From DASSKO01 sp035690425 (GTDB taxonomy: Bacteria > Actinomycetota > Actinomycetes > Propionibacteriales > Nocardioidaceae), in NCBI GenBank assembly GCA_035690425.1, contig DASSKO010000134.1, forward strand, positions 1 through 12,051: a stretch of DNA of 12,051 nt. The letters are read 5' to 3'. Made by a program: the position numbers and the translations under genes. This document shows positions 1 through 5,317 of the stretch, one piece after another. How positions within the stretch are numbered: position 1 is the first letter of the stretch; every line of letters begins with the position of its first letter. The notes beneath the pieces were generated by a model. It was not told the DNA's origin and did not search any database. It saw only the letters and a program-made list of their open reading frames with translations.

Positions 1-219
1 CGTCGCCCGCTGGCCGTCAGCGGTGCCCGAGGGCGGACCCGACGGCTTCACGGTCGCGAGCGAGTCGACGGCCGGCTTGCGGCCCAACACCCGCATCCCC
101 GCGGAGAACCGGTCGATCGAACGCGACCGAGACGCCTGGTCGTAGCGCCGCAGGGCGTGCGGGATGAGATAAGCCGCCCAACCGACGATGATTGCTGCGT
201 AGAGAAGTCCGGCGCCCAC
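1..219 (-). CDS. sepX: Divisome membrane protein SepX/GlpR, N-terminal part (cut by window edge)
   Basis: The minus strand read from a GTG at 219 stays open to base 1 and gives 73 residues. It starts with a short N-terminal membrane segment (GLLYAAIIVGWAAYLIP, residues 4-20). A basic cytoplasmic stretch follows (ALRRYDQASRSRSIDRFS) and then GMRVLGRK. This pattern of one N-terminal helix, RR-D, and a basic RFS segment is that of SepX/GlpR. The family is a single-pass membrane protein that works with FtsZ in Streptomyces (SepX) and is the receptor for the MoeA-like protein Glp in Corynebacterium (GlpR). No other ATG, GTG or TTG lies in frame upstream as far as base 300. There is no Shine-Dalgarno, but TACGGT lies 6 nt before the GTG, suggesting a leaderless transcript. 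The GNAT gene lies 113 bp upstream. The C-terminus is outside the window. The family call is recognised from the N-terminus only. Confidence 0.85.
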   Translation of the reverse strand, partial: MGAGLLYAAIIVGWAAYLIPHALRRYDQASRSRSIDRFSAGMRVLGRKPAVDSLATVKPSGPPSGTADGQRAT

Positions 220-225
220 ACGACG

Positions 226-231
226 ACCGTA
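226..231 (-). promoter_or_regulatory. Putative -10 box (TACGGT) for leaderless sepX
   Basis: TACGGT on the minus strand ends 6 nt before the GTG start at 219. This spacing would put the transcription start at or next to the G of GTG. No convincing -35 is seen. The same hexamer and spacing recur in front of the 5-formyltetrahydrofolate cyclo-ligase gene. Confidence 0.45.
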
Positions 232-332
232 TGCCGCAGCAGCCGCCGCATCCGGGATAACGCCCGGTGTGTCGCGAGCAGACTTCTGTGACCCGTGTGA
301 TTCACCGCACGCGACCCGACGAAACAGGCCGC

Positions 333-935
333 TCAGGTGTCGGTCAGTCGGGCGAGGAGCCCGCGAGGAACCTCTTCGACGGTGATGGCGAACAGTCGAT
401 GGCTGCGCCAAGCTCCGCTGATGTGCAGATACCGCGGGGCCAGACCGATCTCGCCGATCCTCAACTTCTCCACCACCCGCAGCGACGCGGTGTTCTCCGG
501 CCGGATCGCGACCTCGATCCGGTGCAGCCCCATCCCGAAAAAGCAGTGGTCGATCGCCAGCGCCACCGCAGTCGTCATGATGCCCCGCCCGGCATGTCCC
601 TGGTCGATCCAGTAGCCCACCTGACCCCACCGGGCCGATCCCCAGACGATGTTGCTGACGGTCAGCTGGCCGACCATTCGGCGCTCGTACAGCACGGCGA
701 ACGGAAGGCACCGACCGGCTCTGGCGAGCGCACGCAGCTCACGGACCATCGCCGGGTAACCGCGAGCGGCCTCGTCCGGGGCGCCGGAGGTCGGCCCCCA
801 CGGTGGGCCGGAGGGTGGCATCGTCGCGTCCCACTCCTGCAGCCAGTCGCGGTTGGTGGCGCGCAGTCGTTGCCAGTCAGCGCGGTCCCGACGGCGCAGC
901 GGTCGCAGAACCACCGGCCCCGCCTCGAGCTGCAC
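333..935 (-). CDS. GNAT-family N-acetyltransferase, RimJ/RimL-like
   Basis: This is a 200-residue acetyl-CoA-dependent N-acetyltransferase resembling the RimJ/RimL branch, which acetylates protein N-termini. The actual substrate cannot be read from the sequence. The acetyl-CoA-binding motif A is GYWIDQGHAGRG (residues 107-118). The C-terminal RPENTASLRVVEKL (145-158) is the conserved segment of the branch. The N-terminal VVLRPLRRRD is also typical. The length matches the family. The GTG start lies 11 nt after the stop of the MoaB/Mog gene, so it is probably part of the same transcript. A RimJ-type gene next to the MoeA-like and SepX genes is the usual order in Actinobacteria, including Mycobacterium. 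A link to cell division is inferred from position only. Confidence 0.93.
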   Translation of the reverse strand: MQLEAGPVVLRPLRRRDRADWQRLRATNRDWLQEWDATMPPSGPPWGPTSGAPDEAARGYPAMVRELRALARAGRCLPFAVLYERRMVGQLTVSNIVWGSARWGQVGYWIDQGHAGRGIMTTAVALAIDHCFFGMGLHRIEVAIRPENTASLRVVEKLRIGEIGLAPRYLHISGAWRSHRLFAITVEEVPRGLLARLTDT

Positions 936-946
936 GGGCCAACCGT

Positions 947-1423
947 TCAGTGGTCACCGCCCCGGATCTGGTCGACCGCGTGCAGCAGGACGGGGCCCAG
1001 CACGGCCAACCCGTCGCGCACTCCGCCGGCCGACCCGGGCAGGTTCACGATCAGGGTGTGCCCGGCAACCCCAGCCAGCCCGCGCGACAGCATCGCCGTC
1101 GGCACACCTGCGGCAACGCCGTACGCGCGAATGGCCTCGGCGATGCCGGGCACCTCCCGGGAGATCACCCGCCGCGTCATCTCCGGGGTGAGGTCGAGCG
1201 GCGTGAGGCCGGTGCCGCCGGTGGTGACGACGACCTCGAACCGGGCGGCCACCGCTCGCTGCAGCGCCCGTGCGACATGCTCACCGTCAGGCACGAGCAC
1301 CGGGTCGTCGACCTCGCACCCCAGCTCGCGCAACGCCGAGACGATGATCGGCCCGCCGGTGTCGGCATAGACCCCCGCCGATGCGCGGTTGGAGATGGTC
1401 ATGACCCGTGCCCGCACGCTCAT
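947..1423 (-). CDS. moaB: MogA/MoaB-family molybdenum cofactor protein (molybdopterin adenylyltransferase type)
   Basis: This 158-residue protein has the MoCF-binding fold. The family binds molybdopterin, and Mog-type members adenylylate it before molybdate insertion by MoeA. The signature TTGGTGLTPLDLTPE is at residues 67-81. The C-terminal motif RGLAGVAGHTLIVNLPGS is at 114-131. A second conserved segment is ISNRASAGVYADTGGP (10-25). Length and layout are those of stand-alone bacterial MoaB/Mog. The ATG at 1423 overlaps the moaC stop as ATGA (1420-1423), which implies translational coupling. Sequence alone does not separate MoaB from MogA naming. Confidence 0.93.
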   Translation of the reverse strand: MSVRARVMTISNRASAGVYADTGGPIIVSALRELGCEVDDPVLVPDGEHVARALQRAVAARFEVVVTTGGTGLTPLDLTPEMTRRVISREVPGIAEAIRAYGVAAGVPTAMLSRGLAGVAGHTLIVNLPGSAGGVRDGLAVLGPVLLHAVDQIRGGDH

Positions 1424-1917
1424 GTGTCCCGCCGCCGCTCGCCTCGGCTCCAGGCACCGCTGCGGCCGCCCGCCTTCGCCTCGACGCGTACGTCAGTGAT
1501 GGTGGCGGCCTTGTCCACGGCCTTGACCATGTCGACCAGCGCCAGCGCGGCGACGCTGACCGCGGTCAGCGCCTCCATCTCCACACCGGTGCGGTCGGTC
1601 GTGCGCACCTCGGCGTCGATGCGCACACCGTCGTCGTCGACGCTGAGGTCCACCGTCACACCGCTGATCGCCAGCGGGTGGCACAGCGGCACCAGGTCCG
1701 GAGTGCGCTTGGCGGCCATGATGCCGGCCACCCGGGCGACACCGAGCGCGTCACCCTTGGGCACGCCCACGCCGCGCAGCAGCTCGACCACTGCGGCCGA
1801 GGTCAGCACCCGGCCGGACGCGCGCGCCGTGCGCGCGGTGGCGTCCTTGCCCGACACGTCGACCATGCGCGCCGCACCCGACTCGTCGACATGGGTCAGC
1901 CGCGGGACCTCGCTCAC
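1420..1917 (-). CDS. moaC: Cyclic pyranopterin monophosphate synthase MoaC
   Basis: MoaC converts the MoaA product (3',8-cyclo-7,8-dihydro-GTP) into cyclic pyranopterin monophosphate in molybdenum cofactor synthesis. The 165 residues carry every expected block: LTHVDESGAARMVDV (7-21), VPKGDALGVARVAGI (52-66), AAKRTPDLVPLCHPL (68-82) and GVEMEALTAVSVAALAL (111-127), then DMVKAVDK (129-136). D129 and K132 in the last block, and K54 in the second, appear to match the catalytic residues described for E. coli MoaC. The GTG start at 1917 is separated from the stop of the upstream MoeA-like gene by one base. The stop overlaps the next start as ATGA. The last 17 residues are basic and low in complexity. 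MoaA, the enzyme for the preceding step, is not in the window. Confidence 0.97.
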   Translation of the reverse strand: MSEVPRLTHVDESGAARMVDVSGKDATARTARASGRVLTSAAVVELLRGVGVPKGDALGVARVAGIMAAKRTPDLVPLCHPLAISGVTVDLSVDDDGVRIDAEVRTTDRTGVEMEALTAVSVAALALVDMVKAVDKAATITDVRVEAKAGGRSGAWSRGERRRDT

Positions 1918-1918
1918 C

Positions 1919-3160
1919 TCAGAACTCCCGGTCGAGCACGAGCACGTCCACCGTGCTGCCCGCCTCGACCCGCGTGGTGTCCTCGGGCACGACGATCAAC
2001 GCATTGCTCTGGGCCAGGTCACCGATGAGGTGCGACGCGTGGCCACCGACCACGTGCACCCGCGCCTCGGGGTCGTCGCCGTTGAGCAGCCCGCGCACCA
2101 ACTGTCGCCTGCCGGGCGGTGAGTCGATCGGGTCGGCGACCGTGGCCGGGACCGCGGGCCGCCGGTAGGGCAGCCGCCCCATCATCCGCCGGATGGCCGG
2201 CACCACAAACGTCTCGAACGAGACGTAGGCGGCCACCGGGTTGCCGGGCAGCGCGAAGATCGGCGTGCTGTCCTCGCCCACGGTGCCGAAGCCCTGCGGT
2301 TTGCCCGGCTGCAGTGCGACCTCCGCGAACGTCACCGTGCCGAGCTTGCTCAGCACCTCCTTGACGATGTCGTAGTCACCCTTGCTGACGCCGCCGCTGG
2401 TGACCACGAGGTCGGCCCGCACCAGCTGGTCGGAGAGCACGTCGGAGAACAGCTCCGGCTCGTCGGGCACTCCGCCCACCCGGTAGGCGATCGCGCCACA
2501 GGCCCGCGCGGCGGCGGCGAGCTGGTAGCTGTTGGAGTCATAGACCGAGTCGTGGGCCAGCTCGCTGCCCGGCTCACGCAGCTCGGTGCCGGTCGAGAGC
2601 ACCACCACCCGCGGCCGGGGGCGCGCCAGCACCCGGGACCGGCCGATCGCTGCCAGCAGTCCCACCTCGCGCGGGCCGACGACGCGCCCGATCTCCAGCA
2701 GCTTGGTGCCGGTCTCGACGTCCTCACCGCGGCGGCGGACGTAGAGACCGTCGGGCGGCGCCTGCCGGATCAGCACCGACGCGACGCCGGCGTCGGTCCA
2801 CTCCACGGGCACGACGGAGTCCGCGCCCACCGGGATCGGCGCTCCGGTCATGATCTTCAGCGCCGTGCGCGGGGAGAGCGCGTCGGCCTTGGTCTGGCCG
2901 GCCGCCAGCTCGCCGACCACCGGCAGGCTCACCGGGGCACCCTCGGCCGCGGCGGCGACGTCCTCGCGGCGTACGGCGTACCCGTCCATCGCGGAGTTGT
3001 CGAAGCCGGGCAGGTCGATCGGGGCGCTGATGTCCTCGCAGACGGGCAGCCCCAGCGACTCCAGCAACGGCTGGTCGTAGGGCGACAGCGGGCTCACCGT
3101 GTCGAGGATGTGCTGCAGATGCTCGTCGACGGTGCGATGTGCCGTGGCCATGCCCCTCAC
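1919..3160 (-). CDS. glp: MoeA/gephyrin-like protein, probable divisome protein Glp
   Basis: This 413-residue protein has full MoeA architecture. Motifs are GFDNSAMDGYA (52-62), MTGAPIPVGADSVVPVE (104-120), STGTELREPGSE (189-200), GGVSKGDYDIVKEVL (256-270), QPGKPQGFG (284-292) and LPGNPVAAYVSFETFV (304-319). A short C-terminal MoeA domain IV follows. MoeA inserts molybdate into adenylylated molybdopterin. In Corynebacterium glutamicum a paralogue, Glp, instead binds FtsZ and the receptor GlpR. The nearby sepX/glpR gene favours Glp, while adjacent moaC and moaB leave a cofactor role open. Acidic residues of MoeA motifs (D59, E193, D264) are kept, so the fold is not obviously inactivated. The GTG at 3160 overlaps the upstream stop as GTGA. 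An ATG nine bases downstream (3151) is the alternative start and gives 410 residues. Confidence 0.92.
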   Translation of the reverse strand: MRGMATAHRTVDEHLQHILDTVSPLSPYDQPLLESLGLPVCEDISAPIDLPGFDNSAMDGYAVRREDVAAAAEGAPVSLPVVGELAAGQTKADALSPRTALKIMTGAPIPVGADSVVPVEWTDAGVASVLIRQAPPDGLYVRRRGEDVETGTKLLEIGRVVGPREVGLLAAIGRSRVLARPRPRVVVLSTGTELREPGSELAHDSVYDSNSYQLAAAARACGAIAYRVGGVPDEPELFSDVLSDQLVRADLVVTSGGVSKGDYDIVKEVLSKLGTVTFAEVALQPGKPQGFGTVGEDSTPIFALPGNPVAAYVSFETFVVPAIRRMMGRLPYRRPAVPATVADPIDSPPGRRQLVRGLLNGDDPEARVHVVGGHASHLIGDLAQSNALIVVPEDTTRVEAGSTVDVLVLDREF

Positions 3161-4545
3161 CCTAGCGATGTGCGGTCGGGCACGGTCCCGGCGTCGCCGT
3201 CGGGCGGCGCGTCGAGCTCGGCGGCGCCGACGACGCGGACGTCGCGGCCGAAGGTCCAGTCGCCGCGCACGACCAAGCTGGTGGCCTCGGCGAGCGAAGG
3301 GGCGCCGTGCGGGAAGCGGGCGTCGAAGTCACCGACCAGCTTGTACACGGGGTCGAGGTCGACGAACGGCGCGTCGGTGCGGTCCCCGACGAGTTCGACC
3401 TCGCCGCTGCCGGCGACCTCGTAGACGTCGGAGCGCAGCACCAGCAGGTCGTTGGTGGACTTCACCGGCAGGAACCGCGACCGACCGACCTCGATCGCGG
3501 CGGCACCGTCGAAGACCTCGATGGCCGCACCCATCGCGGTCTCGATCTGCACCACCTCCGGGGACGAGGGGTCGGCGGGGTCGACCGTCTTGACGTTGCG
3601 GATGATCGGCAGGCCCAGCACACCACCGGTCGCGGCCAGCGTCCGCGCCAGCGCCCGCAGATCCAGCCACAGGTTGTTGGTGTTGAAGAAGCGGTGCCGT
3701 TCGATGTCGGCGAAGGCGTCCTTGTCCTCCTCCCGGGTCTGTGCGGACTCCCGCAGCACCAACCGTCCGTCGCTGCGGCGTACGGCCAGGTGGCCACCCT
3801 TGCGGTCCGACGCGGTGCGACGGCACGACTCGGAGGCGAACGGTGCTCCGGACCCGGCGAACCACGCGGCCAGCCGTGGGTCCGCACGCGCACCGAGGTT
3901 GTCGGCGTTGGACACGAACGCGTAGCGGTAACCGGCATCGAGCAGCCGCCGCAGCGTCCCCGATGCCTCCAGCGCGGTGTAGAGGTCGCCGTGGCCGGGC
4001 GGGCACCACTCCAGGGCGGGGTCGGCGGGCCAGCGCACCGGCGTCAAGTCGTCGCTGCGCAGCTTGGGCTCGCGGTTCTGCACGAAATCCAGACCGACGC
4101 CGTCGACGGGCAGGTCGGGGTACGCCGCCAGGGCCGCCAGGGTGTCGTCTCGGGTGCGGAAGCTGTTCATGAACACCAGCGGAAGCGGCACGTCGTACTC
4201 GCGACGCAGCGCCAGCACCTGGTCGGCGATCAGGTCGAGGAAGCTCTTGCCGGGCCGCACCTGCAGCAGCGACTTGGCGCGGTCCATGCCCATCGAGGTG
4301 CCGAGGCCGCCGTTGAGCTTGACGACGGCGGTCTGTGCGAGCGCGTCGTGCGCGGCCTGCTCGTCGACGTCGAGGTCTTCGAGCCGCGGCAGCGAGTCGA
4401 TCGGGGCGAGGTCGTCCTCGCTGAGCATCCCGGTCTCGCCGCACTCGAGCACGCCGTAGTAGTGGGAGAAGACGTCGATGGCGCGCTGCGGCACACCCGC
4501 GTCGACCATCGCCTGCTGGGCCCGCCGCAGTCCTTCGGAGCTCAT
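3157..4545 (-). CDS. UTP-glucose-1-phosphate uridylyltransferase, UDPGP (eukaryote-like) family
   Basis: The enzyme makes UDP-glucose and pyrophosphate from UTP and glucose-1-phosphate, feeding glycans and cell envelope sugars. Residues are numbered from the ATG at 4545 (462 aa). The nucleotide-binding loop VKLNGGLGTSMG is at 75-86, followed by DRAKSLL with K91. Further family motifs in order are VFMNSFRTRDDT, WCPPGHGDLYTAL, FVSNADNLGA, RKGGHLAV, FFNTNNLWLD, RNVKTVDP and KSTNDLLVLRSD. The tail (VVRGDWTFGRDVRVVG) looks like the C-terminal beta-helix. These belong to the UDPGP family shared with eukaryotes, not to the prokaryotic GalU family. The frame stays open upstream to 4614, but residues from there are Arg-rich and unlike the family. 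The ATG at 4545 has TACGAT 8 nt before it. The stop overlaps the Glp start (GTGA). Confidence 0.95.
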   Translation of the reverse strand: MSSEGLRRAQQAMVDAGVPQRAIDVFSHYYGVLECGETGMLSEDDLAPIDSLPRLEDLDVDEQAAHDALAQTAVVKLNGGLGTSMGMDRAKSLLQVRPGKSFLDLIADQVLALRREYDVPLPLVFMNSFRTRDDTLAALAAYPDLPVDGVGLDFVQNREPKLRSDDLTPVRWPADPALEWCPPGHGDLYTALEASGTLRRLLDAGYRYAFVSNADNLGARADPRLAAWFAGSGAPFASESCRRTASDRKGGHLAVRRSDGRLVLRESAQTREEDKDAFADIERHRFFNTNNLWLDLRALARTLAATGGVLGLPIIRNVKTVDPADPSSPEVVQIETAMGAAIEVFDGAAAIEVGRSRFLPVKSTNDLLVLRSDVYEVAGSGEVELVGDRTDAPFVDLDPVYKLVGDFDARFPHGAPSLAEATSLVVRGDWTFGRDVRVVGAAELDAPPDGDAGTVPDRTSLG

Positions 4546-4553
4546 GTCGTCGC

Positions 4554-4559
4554 ATCGTA
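4554..4559 (-). promoter_or_regulatory. Putative -10 box (TACGAT) for the operon headed by the UDPGP gene
   Basis: On the minus strand TACGAT lies 8 nt before the ATG at 4545. No Shine-Dalgarno is present between them. This suggests a leaderless or nearly leaderless mRNA for the operon carrying the UDPGP gene, glp, moaC, moaB and GNAT. A -35 is not clear. Confidence 0.45.
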
Positions 4560-4603
4560 GGCGACGGAGATCGCCACGGCGCCCCACCCCGGCCCCCTCA
4601 CCA

Positions 4604-4623
4604 CGAGATCGCACCTATGCCCC
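4604..4623 (-). repeat. Intergenic repeat copy A (core GTGCGATCTCG)
   Basis: On the minus strand this reads GGGGCATAGGTGCGATCTCG. It matches the second copy at 5277-5296 (GGGGCAATAGTGCGATCTCG) at 17 of 20 positions. It lies in the divergent promoter region just upstream of the TACGGT box of the cyclo-ligase gene. Confidence 0.5.
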
Positions 4624-4630
4624 ATCCGGT

Positions 4631-4636
4631 TACGGT
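4631..4636 (+). promoter_or_regulatory. Putative -10 box (TACGGT) for leaderless cyclo-ligase gene
   Basis: TACGGT is followed by exactly 6 nt and then the GTG start at 4643, as in front of sepX. No Shine-Dalgarno is visible. The box supports the choice of 4643 over upstream in-frame starts. Confidence 0.5.
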
Positions 4637-4642
4637 GACGCA

Positions 4643-5236
4643 GTGGCGAGGGACAAGGCGACGGCGCGCGCGCAGCTGCTGGCCACTCGCAGAGCCGTCT
4701 CACCGATCGTCCGGGCGCGAGCCGGCCAGAGGATTACGCAGCACCTGCTGACAGCGCCCGAGATGGCCGACGCCAAGGTCGTTGCCGGGTACGTCGGTCG
4801 TGGCACCGAGCCTCCTACCCTGCCGCTGCTGACTGAGATGCGTCACCGCGGCGTCCGTGTCGTGTTGCCCGTGCTGCTGGCCGACAACGACCTGGACTGG
4901 GCCGAGTTCACCGATGAGTCGGAGCTGGTTAGCGCCGGCCGCGGCTTGTTGGAGCCTGCGGGCCCTCGCCTTGGCGTAGCAGCGCCCGGCTCATTCGACG
5001 CGATGCTGGTCCCGGGGGTCGCCGTCGGCCGTGACGGGCTTCGCCTCGGTCGCGGTGGTGGATCCTACGATCGCGTGCTCGCCCGCATCGCGCCGGCCGA
5101 GAATGCAGGTCGGCCGAGTCCGTGGATCTGCGTCGTGCTCTTCGACCACGAGATCTTGGACGGCGTGCCCGCCGACGCCCACGATCGCTCGGTCGCGGCC
5201 GCCGCGACCCCATCGGGCATCACCAGGTTTCGCTGA
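4643..5236 (+). CDS. fau: 5-formyltetrahydrofolate cyclo-ligase
   Basis: This cytosolic enzyme uses ATP to turn 5-formyltetrahydrofolate into 5,10-methenyltetrahydrofolate, recycling folate. The 197 residues fit the family (about 190-200). The ATP-binding signature RLGRGGGSYDRVL is at 134-146. VLPVLLADNDLDW (74-86), LVPGVAVGRDG (122-132) and the C-terminal DGVPADAHDRSV (173-184) are also family features. The frame is open upstream to 4478, but that part is Arg-rich and antisense to the neighbouring uridylyltransferase. The GTG at 4643, with a -10-like hexamer 6 nt before it, is therefore preferred. Divergence from the operon carrying the uridylyltransferase and moeA-like genes is the standard actinobacterial arrangement, as in Mycobacterium tuberculosis. 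Confidence 0.93.
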   Translation: MARDKATARAQLLATRRAVSPIVRARAGQRITQHLLTAPEMADAKVVAGYVGRGTEPPTLPLLTEMRHRGVRVVLPVLLADNDLDWAEFTDESELVSAGRGLLEPAGPRLGVAAPGSFDAMLVPGVAVGRDGLRLGRGGGSYDRVLARIAPAENAGRPSPWICVVLFDHEILDGVPADAHDRSVAAAATPSGITRFR

Positions 5237-5243
5237 AGCAAAA

Positions 5244-5263
5244 GCGAGATCTCGGCGCGATGG
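5244..5263 (+). repeat. Intergenic repeat copy B
   Basis: GCGAGATCTCGGCGCGATGG. Bases 5248-5263 (GATCTCGGCGCGATGG) are identical to 5289-5304, 41 bp further on. The copy contains the perfect 10-bp palindrome CGAGATCTCG (5245-5254). It starts 7 bases after the cyclo-ligase stop codon. Confidence 0.6.
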
Positions 5264-5276
5264 TGTGGGCGGGGCG

Positions 5277-5304
5277 GGGCAATAGTGCGATCTCGGCGCG
5301 ATGG
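5277..5304 (+). repeat. Intergenic repeat copy C
   Basis: This is a direct repeat of copy B with a 16-nt identical core at 5289-5304. Its first 20 bases match copy A in inverted orientation at 17 of 20 positions. It fills the convergent gap before the stop of the penicillin-acylase gene. The stretch between copies B and C is G-rich (GGGCGGGGCGGGG, 5267-5279). Confidence 0.6.
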
Positions 5305-5317
5305 GGCGTGCGGGCGG

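Noticed and set aside
48..305. 85-residue minus-strand open frame at the left edge
   Set aside because: It is a shifted frame over the sepX start. The frame from the GTG at 219 has the membrane helix and conserved basic segment instead.
267..2122. Long plus-strand open frames across the molybdenum cofactor genes (367 and 439 residues)
   Set aside because: They are antisense to well-recognised genes. Their products are Arg/Pro/His-rich without any family motif, as expected from high-GC third-position bias.
3307..4560. Opposite-strand open frames of more than 400 residues over the uridylyltransferase gene
   Set aside because: Both the plus-strand frame and the second minus-strand frame are composition-driven. 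The UDPGP motifs are complete in one frame only.
4546..4642. Moco or folate riboswitch in the divergent promoter region
   Set aside because: Both neighbouring starts have -10-like boxes 6-8 nt away, which leaves no room for a structured leader.
5229..5250. Rho-independent terminator after the cyclo-ligase gene
   Set aside because: The hairpin has only 5 base pairs, covers the stop codon, and is not followed by a T-run on the plus strand.
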